Of a DNA stretch of 64,000 nucleotides, positions 50,353-59,624 are shown one piece after another (within the stretch, counting starts at the first letter, position 1; each line of letters starts with the position of its first letter). Below the pieces are notes generated by a model. It was not told where the DNA came from and searched no databases. It was given only the letters and a program-made list of their open reading frames with translations. The DNA comes from CALJFL01 sp039964455 (GTDB lineage Bacteria; Pseudomonadota; Gammaproteobacteria; Pseudomonadales; Halieaceae). The stretch lies in assembly GCA_039964455.1 (NCBI GenBank), contig JBDVXK010000003.1, positions 1-64,000 of the forward strand. The letters run 5' to 3'. A program made the translations under genes and the position numbers.

Positions 50353-51240
50353 TCAGTCCCCCGAACCGCGAACGTCCAGCGCATCGCGCAGGCCGTCGCC
50401 AAGAAAGTTGAGCGAGAACAGCGTCAGCGTTAGCGCCAGGCCGGGGAAAATCAATAGCCAGGGAAACTCTTCCATGGTCTCGGCGCCATAAGAGATCAGC
50501 AGCCCCCAGGAGGTCTGCGGCGGTTGAATACCCAGGCCCAGAAAACTGAGAAACGCTTCCAATAGCATGACGCTTGGAATCGTCAGCGTTGTATAAACAA
50601 TGACTGGGCCCAGTGCGTTGGGAATCATATGCCGGCGAATAATGGTGGCCGGTGACAGCCCAATGGAAATCGCCGCCTCAACAAACTCCTGCTGACGCAG
50701 GGACTGGACCTGGCCACGCATGATGCGCGCCATGGTCAGCCATTCCACTGCACCAATGGCCAGGAACAACAGCAACATATTGCGGCCGAAGACCACCATC
50801 AGCAGCACAATGAAGATCATGAAAGGCAGGGCGTAGAGGATGTCGACCATACGCATCATCACGGCATCGACCTTGCCGCCAACATAGCCGGCAATTGCTC
50901 CCCAGGTGACACCAATCAACAGTGCTACCGCTGTCGCCACAAATCCGACCGCCAGCGATATCCGACCGCCATACATAATCTGTGTCATCAGGTCGCGGCC
51001 AAATATATCCGTGCCCAACCAATTCTGCGCCGACGGTGGCGTCGCACCAAGGTCAAGGTCCTGTGCGTCATAAGCATAGGGAGCAATCCAGGGTGTAAGC
51101 AGCGCAATCACAATAAATGTGGATAGCACCACCAGACCAAATAGCGCCATGCGGTTTTTGCGTAGACGACGCCAGGCATCTTTCCAGAGCGAAGTGCCCT
51201 CCTCGGCCATGCTGACGTCGACTATGGTCTCCACGCCCAT
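50353..51240 (-). CDS. Oligopeptide ABC permease, OppC type
   Basis: A 295-residue inner-membrane permease: N-terminal segment then about six helices, the OppC-type region GRDLMTQIMYGGRISLAVGF (about 100-120) and the EAA-like coupling loop EFVEAAISIGLSPATIIRRH near 190-210. It pairs with the OppB-type gene, whose stop touches its start (positions 51240), so translation is probably coupled. Confidence 0.88.
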   Translation of the reverse strand: MGVETIVDVSMAEEGTSLWKDAWRRLRKNRMALFGLVVLSTFIVIALLTPWIAPYAYDAQDLDLGATPPSAQNWLGTDIFGRDLMTQIMYGGRISLAVGFVATAVALLIGVTWGAIAGYVGGKVDAVMMRMVDILYALPFMIFIVLLMVVFGRNMLLLFLAIGAVEWLTMARIMRGQVQSLRQQEFVEAAISIGLSPATIIRRHMIPNALGPVIVYTTLTIPSVMLLEAFLSFLGLGIQPPQTSWGLLISYGAETMEEFPWLLIFPGLALTLTLFSLNFLGDGLRDALDVRGSGD

Positions 51241-52172
51241 CAGCGACTCCCGAACTGCGCGCGCAGCCTGGGGTTCATCCAGGCCGCCAGAATATCTGAC
51301 AGCAGGTTGAACAGCACGATGAGGGTGGACAGGAATACCGTGGTGCCAAGAATCATGGTGTAGTCACGATTGAATGCGGCCTGCACATAAAAGCGACCCA
51401 GTCCCGGGATCTGGAAAATGGTTTCCACGACGAAAGAACCGGCCAGAAGACCGGCGAAAGCGGGTCCCAAAAACGCAACCACCGGAATCAGGCCGCCGCG
51501 CAGCGCGTGACGGGTGACCACCTGCCACTCAGGCAAGCCCTTGGCACGGGCAGTGCGAATATAGTCCTGCGACATCACTTCCAGCATTCCAGCGCGGCTC
51601 AGTCGGGCAATGTACGCGGCATAGCCGGAACCAAGGGTAATGGCGGGTAATATTTTATCGCCGGGGATATCGCCCCAGCCTGACACCGGCAACCAGTCCA
51701 GATAAATGCCGAAGACGAGTACCAACAGTGGCCCCAACAGGAAGGACGGCATACAGATTCCGATCATGGCCGCCGACATGGGCAGATAATCCTGCGCCGT
51801 ATTGGGTTTCAGCGAGGCGAACACCCCGGCAATACCACCGATAATAACCGCCACCAAAAGCGCATAGAAACCCAACTCAGCTGTTACCGGCAGGCCAGCG
51901 GCAATCAATTCGTTAACACTGCGACCGGGGTACTTGAAAGACGGGCCCAGTTCGCCCTGGGCGAGGTCGCCAAGATAGGCTGTGTATTGCTGCATGATGG
52001 GCAGATCCAGACGATACTGCGCTTCCAGTGCCGCCTTCACCTCGGGCATAACCGCTTTTTCACTGTCGAACGGGCCACCGGGAGCGAGCCTGACCAGGAA
52101 AAACGTTACCGTGATGACCGCCAGAATAACGGGTATTGCCTGTAACAGGCGACTGCCAATAAACCGCCACAT
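51240..52172 (-). CDS. Oligopeptide ABC permease, OppB type
   Basis: A 310-residue permease with six helices. The N-terminal membrane/signal-like stretch IGSRLLQAIPVILAVITVTF is followed by a periplasmic loop, and the coupling loop reads DYIRTARAKGLPEWQVVTRH (about 203-222). It completes the translocation pore with the OppC-type protein. The binding-protein gene ends four bases upstream. Confidence 0.88.
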   Translation of the reverse strand: MWRFIGSRLLQAIPVILAVITVTFFLVRLAPGGPFDSEKAVMPEVKAALEAQYRLDLPIMQQYTAYLGDLAQGELGPSFKYPGRSVNELIAAGLPVTAELGFYALLVAVIIGGIAGVFASLKPNTAQDYLPMSAAMIGICMPSFLLGPLLVLVFGIYLDWLPVSGWGDIPGDKILPAITLGSGYAAYIARLSRAGMLEVMSQDYIRTARAKGLPEWQVVTRHALRGGLIPVVAFLGPAFAGLLAGSFVVETIFQIPGLGRFYVQAAFNRDYTMILGTTVFLSTLIVLFNLLSDILAAWMNPRLRAQFGSR

Positions 52173-52175
52173 ACC

Positions 52176-53816
52176 CTAGCCCCCCTCTGCCAGCGACTGG
52201 TCCGACTCGGGGTCCAGCCATACGTATTTGAGATTAAGTGAGTCCATCAGGTTAGAGGGCAAACCCTTCACACTGTGATGGATCAGGTGCTTACTGGTGT
52301 AGGTATAGATAGGCAGTATGGGCATTTCTTCCATCAGCATACGCTCGGCCTCGTAAAAGATAGCGAAGCGTTCTTCCCGGGTCTTGGCTTGCGGCGCCAA
52401 GCGGGTAATCATTTCGTCGTAGCGCGGATCAGAATAGCCGGTATTGTTGTTGCCACCACCGGTCAGATAAAGGTCGAGAAAGTTATTCGGGTCCACGTAG
52501 TCACCAATCCAGCCACGGCGCGCAATATCGAACTCCATCTGGGTGACCGAATCCAGGTAGACCTTCCACTCCTGGTTGGAAATAGTGATCTGGATGTTCA
52601 GCTCATCTTTCCACATTTGTTGCAGGGCAACCGCAATCTTGCGATGGCTTTCACTGGTGTTATAAATCAACTCCAGGCCCGGCCACCCCTCCCCTGCAGG
52701 AAAGCCCGCATCGGCCAGCAACTGCCGCGCCTGCTGCGGATCGAAATCAAACAACTTGGGCGGCTGATAGCCCAGCGTTCCCGGCGGGGTAATGGTGTAA
52801 GCCGGTACATTGGATTTCTGTAAAACGGTGTCGTTAAGCTTCTGCCTGTCTATCGCCATTGACAGTGCCTTGCGCACTCTCACGTCATCCACTGGTGGGC
52901 GATTGGTGTTGATCAGGAAGAAATAGGTACCGAGGTAAGGGGCCTGCACGTAGGGCGTATTCTCCATCGCCTGATACACCGGAATTTTGTCCAGTGGGAT
53001 GGTTTGGGTGTAATGGAGCTGACCTACCCGAAACATCCGCTCTTCGCTAACGATATTCTCGGTTGGGTAGAACACGACTCCGTTCAGCCGGACCTTGTCC
53101 CTGTCCCAGTAGGTATCACTCTTGGTCATGGAAATACGACGATTGAGCTTCCACTCCGACAAATTGAAGGCGCCATTGCTGACGATATTCTCCACGCGTG
53201 TCCAGCGGGTAAAACGATCTGTGGCTTTACCGAATTTTTCAATCGTGGGCCGGTGCAGGGCGAAGGTACTGTAGTGATCCATCAGCTGCAGGAAAAACGG
53301 GGTGGGTTCGTTCAGGGTCACCTGCAGGGTGCGATCATCCAGCGCCTTCACGCCAACGTCATTGAAGTCCTCGATTTTGCCGGTGGCGTAAGCTTCTGCG
53401 TTAAGCACGGGATACAGCATATAGGCATACAAATTGCCCATGGCAGGACTGAGTGCACGCTGCCAAGACCACACATAGTCTTGCGCCGTCATCTGGTCGC
53501 CGTTAGACCACAGGGCGTCTTCCCGCAGATGGAAAGTGATTACACGCCTGTCGTCGCTAAACTCCCAGCGTTCTGCAACGCCGGGTTCCGGTTCAAGCGT
53601 GTAGGGGTTCTTCACCGCCAGGCCTTCAAACAGCGCCCTGACCAGGTGATTTTCTGGAACGCCGGTAACAACATGAGGATCCAGGCCCTGGGGTTCACTG
53701 CCGTTGCCGTAGTGAAGTATGCCCAGGCGATTTCCTTCGGAGACGTTCGATTCGCCGCCAGTGCAGGCAGTCAGTATCAGGCTTGCCAGGATAAGCAAGA
53801 CTTTGAAGTGGCGCAT
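52176..53816 (-). CDS. Oligopeptide-binding lipoprotein (SBP family 5)
   Basis: A substrate-binding protein of about 546 residues. ATG 53816 places a lipobox LILTAC within the first 20 residues, so the protein is tethered to the membrane. Family-5 features include RNYGNGSEPQGLDPHVVTGV-like GNGSEPQGLDPH, RALSMAIDRQKLND and the C-terminal YDEMITRLAP. It resembles OppA-type oligopeptide binders. The nearby D-amino-acid operon raises the possibility that murein-type peptides are the ligand. Confidence 0.88.
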   Translation of the reverse strand: MRHFKVLLILASLILTACTGGESNVSEGNRLGILHYGNGSEPQGLDPHVVTGVPENHLVRALFEGLAVKNPYTLEPEPGVAERWEFSDDRRVITFHLREDALWSNGDQMTAQDYVWSWQRALSPAMGNLYAYMLYPVLNAEAYATGKIEDFNDVGVKALDDRTLQVTLNEPTPFFLQLMDHYSTFALHRPTIEKFGKATDRFTRWTRVENIVSNGAFNLSEWKLNRRISMTKSDTYWDRDKVRLNGVVFYPTENIVSEERMFRVGQLHYTQTIPLDKIPVYQAMENTPYVQAPYLGTYFFLINTNRPPVDDVRVRKALSMAIDRQKLNDTVLQKSNVPAYTITPPGTLGYQPPKLFDFDPQQARQLLADAGFPAGEGWPGLELIYNTSESHRKIAVALQQMWKDELNIQITISNQEWKVYLDSVTQMEFDIARRGWIGDYVDPNNFLDLYLTGGGNNNTGYSDPRYDEMITRLAPQAKTREERFAIFYEAERMLMEEMPILPIYTYTSKHLIHHSVKGLPSNLMDSLNLKYVWLDPESDQSLAEGG

Positions 53817-53877
53817 CGCCAAGGTAAAACTCCCGGTGATCAGAAGTGACGGCATTATACGTCAATTCACTACCCTG

Positions 53878-55437
53878 TCACTTGCCGCCCGGTCCCTCAT
53901 CGCTGCGCGTGCCACCGCGATATTCGTCTGCCAGATGGCGCTTGTAGAGTTTACCGTTATCCATTCGCGGGAGTTTCTCGTGAAAGTCCAGTGAGCGCGG
54001 CAATTTGATGTGCGACAGTCGATCACGCAACCACTCCATCAACTCAATGGCTACTTCGTCGGTCGCATCCGCCCAGTTCATAGGCTCCACGACGGCCTTA
54101 ACTTCCTCACCAAACTCTTCGTTGGGAATTCCAAACACCGCAACGTCGGCGACCTTGTCGTGGGTAATCAGCAGGTTCTCAATCTCTTGCGGATAGATAT
54201 TCACCCCACCACTGATAATCATGAAGTGTTTGCGATCGGTGAGAAAAAGGTAACCCTCATCATCCACGTAGCCAACGTCACCGGTGGTACCCCAGCCCTT
54301 ATCGTTAAAGGCGCTCGCGGTTTTATCGGGTTCATTATGGTATTTGAAGCGGGCATGATCGCCTTCAAAATAGACCGTGCCCACTTCCCCATTAGGCAGT
54401 TCATTGCCGTCGTCATCCAGCACATGCATTGGTCCAAGTAATGACTGACCCACCGAACCTTTATGCTCCAACCAGGCGTTGGAGTCTATGACGGTAAAGC
54501 CGATGCCCTCACTGGCAGAGTAATACTCCATAATGACCGGGCCCCACCAGTCGATCATCTTCTCCTTGGTCTCCACAGGACAAGGTGCCGCCGAATGAAT
54601 GGCAAACTGCATGGTGCTCAGGTCATATCGCTGACGTATCTCCTCAGGCAACTTCAACATTCGGATAAACATGATTGGCACCCACTGGCTATGGGTAACG
54701 CGGTGCTCCTCGATCAGCTTTAAGGCCGTCTCAGGATCAAACTTTTCCATGATCACCGATGTGCCGCCCATGGACAGGTTCATCATGTTGTAGTGCAAGG
54801 GCGCGGCGTGATACAGCGGCGCCGGTGACAGGTATACGCATTCCTCACCAAAGCCAAAGAGCAGCCCCAGGGTTTTCTCCAGCGGGTGCGTGGTGTCGAA
54901 CTCCTCACTGGCAGGAGGCAGGAAAACCCCCTTTGGCTTACCGGTGGTGCCAGAGGAATAGAGCATAGGCGTGCCGCAGGACTGGTCGTCTATGGGTTGG
55001 TCGGATTGCGCATCAATGCCCTCTTCCCAGGATTCATAGCCCTCCCGAATGCCGCCTACCATATAGAAGTGCTGGACACCGCTGGCCTCGACTCGTATTT
55101 CCTCTGCGCGGTCCGCCAGTGCTGCCGAGCCAATAAACAGTTTGGCGCCACAGTTTTCCAGAATATAGGCTGTCTCGGTTTTGAGCAGGTGGGTACTGAT
55201 AGGCGTGAACACTATGCCGGAACGCTGGGCCGCCCAACAAATCTCAAGGAAATGGCGATTGTTCTCCAGCATGAGCCCGATGTGATCGCCTTTCTGCAAA
55301 CCCAGTGATCGAAACAACTGCGCGCCCTGGTTGGAGCGCTCATCCAGCTGCCGGTAAGTCACCATCTCACCGGACTCGCCCATAATAAAGGCTGGCTTAT
55401 GCGGATAGGTCTGGGCGGTAACACTGGGGTGTGGCAT
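53878..55437 (-). CDS. AMP-dependent acyl-CoA synthetase/ligase
   Basis: A 519-residue ANL-superfamily enzyme. The ATP motif MLYSSGTTGKPKGVFLP is at about 157-173, YYSASEGIGFTVID near 311-324, and the A8-type hinge DRKHFMIISGGVNIYPQEIE near 407-426. It activates an organic acid as its acyl-AMP and then acyl-CoA. The gene is divergent from the D-amino-acid operon (168 bp apart) and upstream of the peptide-transporter genes; the substrate is unknown. Confidence 0.88.
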   Translation of the reverse strand: MPHPSVTAQTYPHKPAFIMGESGEMVTYRQLDERSNQGAQLFRSLGLQKGDHIGLMLENNRHFLEICWAAQRSGIVFTPISTHLLKTETAYILENCGAKLFIGSAALADRAEEIRVEASGVQHFYMVGGIREGYESWEEGIDAQSDQPIDDQSCGTPMLYSSGTTGKPKGVFLPPASEEFDTTHPLEKTLGLLFGFGEECVYLSPAPLYHAAPLHYNMMNLSMGGTSVIMEKFDPETALKLIEEHRVTHSQWVPIMFIRMLKLPEEIRQRYDLSTMQFAIHSAAPCPVETKEKMIDWWGPVIMEYYSASEGIGFTVIDSNAWLEHKGSVGQSLLGPMHVLDDDGNELPNGEVGTVYFEGDHARFKYHNEPDKTASAFNDKGWGTTGDVGYVDDEGYLFLTDRKHFMIISGGVNIYPQEIENLLITHDKVADVAVFGIPNEEFGEEVKAVVEPMNWADATDEVAIELMEWLRDRLSHIKLPRSLDFHEKLPRMDNGKLYKRHLADEYRGGTRSDEGPGGK

Positions 55438-55605
55438 AGGACTGGCCTCTCTTCATTCTTTGCGGGCTCACACTATAGTTTCTCTGACCCCGCGCTGACA
55501 ACGGCCTGACGCCACAGAATCGCAATATCAAGATTGCTGAATCTGTGCCAAACTTTCGACTGGCGTCCTCCAAATCTGCGCCCGCGAAGTCAACAAGGAG
55601 TCAGC

Positions 55606-56391
55606 ATGAGTACAGACATCTCTCCGGCAACGTTACGCGCCCGTATACGCGGGGGTGAGCACGGCGGTAATACCTCCGGGCTTGCACCGGGTTTCGTACA
55701 GTGCAATATCGTCATCCTGCCCGCCGACTGGGCTAACGATTTCCTTCGCTTTTGCCAGCTCAACCCCAAGCCATGCCCACTGGTTGCAACCAGCAATTCC
55801 CCGGGGGATCCAGCCTTACCACCTTTGGGGGATATTGATATACGTACTGACGTGCCAAGCTATCGCGTGTTCCAAAACGGTACGTTTACCGAGGAAATTA
55901 GCGACATTCAAGACCTGTGGCGAGACGACCTGGTGACCTTCGCGCTGGGCTGCTCTTTCTCTTTTGAAGAGGCACTGCTAGCCGACGGACTTGAAGTTCG
56001 CAATGTGAGCGAGGAAGTGAACGTTCCCATGTATCGCACGGATATTGATTGCACACCCGCAGGCCCCTTTGCCGGCAAGATGGTAGTCAGTATGCGGCCG
56101 TTCAAGGCGGCGGATGCAATCCGGGCGGTGCAGATTTGCACGCGGTTCCCATCGGTACATGGTGCGCCTATTCATCTGGGTGATCCCTCGCTGATAGGCA
56201 TTGGCGATATAGCGACACCGGATTACGGTGATCCGGTGACAGTAGCGGAAGATGAAGTACCCCTGTTTTGGGCTTGCGGCGTAACGCCGCAAGTAGCACT
56301 GGAGGCCGCAAAGCCGCCTCTGGCAATAACCCACAGCCCTGGCTGCATGCTGGTCACCGACCTGCGCAACAGTCAGCTGGCCGTGCTCTGA
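55606..56391 (+). CDS. DUF1445 hydro-lyase (D-glutamate-cyclase N-domain type)
   Basis: A 261-residue DUF1445 (YcsI-like) protein: ARIRGGEHGGNTSGLAPGFVQ at the N-terminus, RTDVPSYRVFQNG near 82-94, LGCSFSFEEALLADGLEVRN near 115-134 and TPDYGDPV/ITHSPGCMLVTDLRN near the end. The fold is shared with the N-terminal half of the animal D-glutamate cyclase DGLUCY. AAGGAG precedes the start. It opens an operon that holds 5-oxoprolinase genes and, four genes later, DUF4392. The predicted role is D-glutamate cyclisation or a related hydro-lyase step. Confidence 0.8.
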   Translation: MSTDISPATLRARIRGGEHGGNTSGLAPGFVQCNIVILPADWANDFLRFCQLNPKPCPLVATSNSPGDPALPPLGDIDIRTDVPSYRVFQNGTFTEEISDIQDLWRDDLVTFALGCSFSFEEALLADGLEVRNVSEEVNVPMYRTDIDCTPAGPFAGKMVVSMRPFKAADAIRAVQICTRFPSVHGAPIHLGDPSLIGIGDIATPDYGDPVTVAEDEVPLFWACGVTPQVALEAAKPPLAITHSPGCMLVTDLRNSQLAVL

Positions 56392-56410
56392 CACTAACGG
56401 GATCAGCAGG

Positions 56411-57142
56411 ATGTTGCTCAATTGTGACCTAGGCGAAAGTTACGGCAGCTGGACTATGGGGCTGGATGAGGAAGTGATGCCTCATATCGATCAGGCCAAC
56501 ATCGCTTGCGGATTTCACGGTGGCGACCCGCTCACCATGCGCCAGACGCTCGCTCTGGCTGCCCGTCACAAAGTCACCGTGGGTGCACACCCCGCCTACC
56601 CCGACCTGGTGGGCTTTGGTAGACGGCCCATGAACCTTAGCGCCGATGAAATCGTCGCCAATATGCACTATCAGATGGCTGCACTGGAAGGAATGGCCAG
56701 CAGTCAGGGGCTGCAGTTGAATTACGTCAAGCCGCACGGCGCACTCTACAACGACATGATGGCCAAATCGGAAGTGCGCGCGGCAGTAATGGAAGCCGTG
56801 GCAAGTTATCACCAGCCAATCAGCCTGATGCTACAGGCCACACCGGATGCCGACAGCCATCGCGGTGAGGCAGAAGCAGTCGGCATCCCGTTATTGTTTG
56901 AGGCCTTTGCAGACCGCTGCTATGACGACGATGGCCGGTTGCTGTCTCGCAGCAAGCCAGGGGCCGTGCACGACAGGGCAACAATGCTGGCACAGGTTAA
57001 GCAACTGTGTGAGACCGGCACTGTTACCTCAGTCAGCGGCAATCGCCTGACCCTCGATGCAGACACACTTTGCGTTCACGGCGACAACCCGGAAGGCGTC
57101 GATGCGATCCGTGAAATACGCGCGCTGGTCAACGGCGGCTGA
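56411..57142 (+). CDS. pxpA: 5-oxoprolinase subunit A (PxpA, LamB/YcsF family)
   Basis: A 243-residue LamB/YcsF protein: LLNCDLGESYGSWTMG at residues 2-17, IACGFHGGDPLTMRQT and VGAHPAYPDLVGFGRR, with the C-terminal LCVHGDNPEGVDAIREIR. It is one of three subunits of the prokaryotic ATP-dependent 5-oxoprolinase that opens 5-oxoproline to L-glutamate. It follows the DUF1445 gene by 19 bp and precedes pxpB by 5 bp. Confidence 0.9.
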   Translation: MLLNCDLGESYGSWTMGLDEEVMPHIDQANIACGFHGGDPLTMRQTLALAARHKVTVGAHPAYPDLVGFGRRPMNLSADEIVANMHYQMAALEGMASSQGLQLNYVKPHGALYNDMMAKSEVRAAVMEAVASYHQPISLMLQATPDADSHRGEAEAVGIPLLFEAFADRCYDDDGRLLSRSKPGAVHDRATMLAQVKQLCETGTVTSVSGNRLTLDADTLCVHGDNPEGVDAIREIRALVNGG

Positions 57143-57147
57143 GCGCG

Positions 57148-57825
57148 ATGATCCTGCACAGCGCTGGCGAAGATGCCTTGATCGCCTACCTTGGCGAAGA
57201 AACCAGTCCTGCCATATCGGCAAAAGTTCAGGCTGCCGCAGTCGCAGTTGAGGCCGCTCTGGGCGATGACCTGGTTGACCTGGTACCTTCTTACGCGTCT
57301 CTTCTTGTCATCTATAACCCGCTGCAAACCGATCACCTGAGCGTCGCCCACAGGGTGCGAGAAGCCGTTGCCCAAAGCGACACTGTAAGCGCAAGCGAAG
57401 GCAGGGCTGTGGCCCTTCCTGTCTACTACGACGCAGAAGTTGGTGAGGACCTGCCCGGAATCGCCCAGCGGGCCGGCTTGTCGACGGACGAGGTAATTGC
57501 GCTTCACAGTGGTGCTGACTACCGCGTTTACGCCATAGGCTTCGCCCCCGGCTTTGCCTACCTGGGCCAGGTTGACGAACGTATTGCGGCACCCCGCCTC
57601 GCCACGCCGCGGCAGAAAGTCCCGCGCGGTGCGGTGGCAATAGCCGACAGGCAAACAGCAGTCTATCCAGCCGTTTCTCCTGGCGGCTGGAACCTGATCG
57701 GCCGCTGCCCGGTGCGTATGTTCGATCCCGACGCGGATCCGACCATGCCGGTAAGCGTAGGCGATATCGTTCGCTTTACACCGATTGGGCGCGATGAGTA
57801 CCTGGCCTTGGGAGGCGAGCTCTAA
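57148..57825 (+). CDS. pxpB: 5-oxoprolinase subunit B (PxpB, KipI-like)
   Basis: A 225-residue protein of the allophanate-hydrolase subunit 1 / KipI family: GDDLVDLVPSYASLLVIYNP near 33-52, IGFAPGFAYLGQVDERI near 131-147 and RGAVAIADRQTAVYPAVSPG followed by GWNLIGRCP. It supplies part of the ATP-dependent 5-oxoprolinase. Its stop overlaps the start of pxpC by one base, so expression is tightly coupled. Confidence 0.9.
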   Translation: MILHSAGEDALIAYLGEETSPAISAKVQAAAVAVEAALGDDLVDLVPSYASLLVIYNPLQTDHLSVAHRVREAVAQSDTVSASEGRAVALPVYYDAEVGEDLPGIAQRAGLSTDEVIALHSGADYRVYAIGFAPGFAYLGQVDERIAAPRLATPRQKVPRGAVAIADRQTAVYPAVSPGGWNLIGRCPVRMFDPDADPTMPVSVGDIVRFTPIGRDEYLALGGEL

Positions 57826-58763
57826 TGGCGCTCAAAGTCACCCAACCCGGCCTGCTCAGCCTGCTTCAGGACAGCGGAAGGTACGGACAACACCGAATAG
57901 GACTCACCAATGGCGGGCCACTGGATCCCGCTGCTGCACAACTTTGCAATCGCCTGCTTGGCAACCCGGCAGGCGCCACTGTTATCGAGGCGAGTTTTGG
58001 TGGCCTGCAGTTAGAGGTACTGAACGACACCTTTATCTGCGTAACCGGCGCGCAGATGCCATTTAAAATCAACAACAAAGACGCGGAACGCTACGCGGTG
58101 CACGCCGTAGTTGCGGGCGACCAACTGTCGCTGGATTTCGCCCAGGCTGGTTGTCGCGCCTACCTGGGCGTTGCCGAGGGTTTCGAGATCGCTCCCAGCT
58201 TCGGCAGCAGCGCTACAGTAATGCGAGAAAACATCGGTGGCCTCACTGGTGAAAAACTTGCGGTAGGCGACATTCTTGACTGTGCCGAGGTCAAGCAACG
58301 AAGGTTGTTTTTTATCAACCCGGAGTCGCAGCCACGCTATCACGACACTGTCACCGTGCGGGTAATACCAGGCTATCAGCAACAGCACTTCAGCCGCCTG
58401 CAACAGCGGCGCTTCTTTAGTCACCGCTATACAGTGAGCGACCGATGCGATCGCATGGGCTACAGATTGGAAGGACCGGCAATTAGCTGCGAGCTGGAAG
58501 GAATCCTGTCAGAGGGGATTTGTCACGGTGCCATACAGATACCCGCAGATGGCCAGCCCATTGTTTTAATGAACGATCGCCAGACTATAGGCGGCTATCC
58601 AAAAATTGGGGCAGCGCTGTCACTGGACACGGCGGCTCTGGCCCAGCTGACACCGGGTGGCACGGTGTATTTTGCCCCCGTCACGCCGCATGCGGCACAC
58701 AATGCCCTGCACCTGGCGGCCAGTATGACAAAGCGACAAAAGCTGCTGGAGCGACCCGCATGA
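57825..58763 (+). CDS. pxpC: 5-oxoprolinase subunit C (PxpC, KipA-like)
   Basis: A 312-residue protein of the biotin-dependent carboxyltransferase / KipA family: LLSLLQDSGRYGQHRIGLTN and GGPLDPAAAQLCNRLLGNPA at the N-terminus, RVIPGYQQQHFSRLQQRRFF and DRCDRMGYRLEGPAI in the second half. The third subunit of the 5-oxoprolinase complex. It overlaps the start of the DUF4392 gene by four bases (ATGA). Confidence 0.9.
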   Translation: MALKVTQPGLLSLLQDSGRYGQHRIGLTNGGPLDPAAAQLCNRLLGNPAGATVIEASFGGLQLEVLNDTFICVTGAQMPFKINNKDAERYAVHAVVAGDQLSLDFAQAGCRAYLGVAEGFEIAPSFGSSATVMRENIGGLTGEKLAVGDILDCAEVKQRRLFFINPESQPRYHDTVTVRVIPGYQQQHFSRLQQRRFFSHRYTVSDRCDRMGYRLEGPAISCELEGILSEGICHGAIQIPADGQPIVLMNDRQTIGGYPKIGAALSLDTAALAQLTPGGTVYFAPVTPHAAHNALHLAASMTKRQKLLERPA

Positions 58764-59602
58764 CCGAACTCGAATTGAGTAAAGCCATTGAGGATGTGCT
58801 GGTGTCACGGAATGTGCGCAATATGCAGGTTGCACAAGCGGCACTGGAGCCAGGCTACTACTTGCGGGCAGCCCGCTTTTTGCGCGGATGCAGTGGCAAC
58901 ATCATCATCGGCACCGGGTTTCCCGTCGCCGACACCTTCGAAACCGACGGCCCGGTAGGCGCAATTGCGCTGTACCGTGTTCTGGAAGCGCTGGGGGCCT
59001 CTCCGTGGTTGGCTTGCGCACCACCCCTGGCTGATGCCATTGCAGAAGACTACCGGGTGCTGCCTTTGCTGGCCTCGACGCTCAGTGCCGCGGAAGAAGA
59101 AGCAAGCAAGGCGCTCAAGGAATTATCGCCGGATGTGGTGGTATCCATTGAGCGTCCCGGCCTGACCGCTGACGGCCATTATTACAATATGCGCGGCGAG
59201 AACATCAGCCCGCGCTGCGGCATTTTTGACCCGTTCATCACGCTCGCCACATGCCCCACCATCGCAATTGGCGACGGTGGTAATGAAATTGGCATGGGCA
59301 ATATTCGAGAGGCTATCGCCGACCTGGATATCAATGCCTCGGTCACCTGCGCCGACGAACTGCTGGTAGCCGATGTGTCCAACTGGGCCGCCTACGGCCT
59401 GCTGGCATTTCTGGAACTCTGGCATGATCGCGACTTCCTGGGGAATGTGTCGCACATGGAAATCCTCGACTATCTTTCAGTTCGGGGCAGTGTCGACGGC
59501 GTGACACGCGAGAACACCCTCACTGAAGACGGCCTTGAGCTGGAAGCTGGCGAGAACCTGATTAACGAATTGCGGCGTCTGGTAGTTCCAGAGGGCGCCT
59601 GA
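58760..59602 (+). CDS. DUF4392 protein (D-glutamate-cyclase C-domain type)
   Basis: A 280-residue DUF4392 protein: the glycine-rich strand IIIGTGFPVADTFETDGPVG near 48-67 and ALYRVLEALG after it, VVSIERPGLTADGHYYNMRG near 130-149 and IAIGDGGNEIGMGNIREAI near 170-188. DUF4392 forms the C-terminal half of animal D-glutamate cyclase (DGLUCY), where it performs D-glutamate to 5-oxo-D-proline conversion together with the DUF1445 half. Here the two halves are separate genes around pxpABC. ATG 58760 is chosen because it overlaps the pxpC stop; the longer frame from 58520 is a shadow. Confidence 0.85.
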   Translation: MTELELSKAIEDVLVSRNVRNMQVAQAALEPGYYLRAARFLRGCSGNIIIGTGFPVADTFETDGPVGAIALYRVLEALGASPWLACAPPLADAIAEDYRVLPLLASTLSAAEEEASKALKELSPDVVVSIERPGLTADGHYYNMRGENISPRCGIFDPFITLATCPTIAIGDGGNEIGMGNIREAIADLDINASVTCADELLVADVSNWAAYGLLAFLELWHDRDFLGNVSHMEILDYLSVRGSVDGVTRENTLTEDGLELEAGENLINELRRLVVPEGA

Positions 59603-59624
59603 AAATCGCAACATAGAGAGTACG

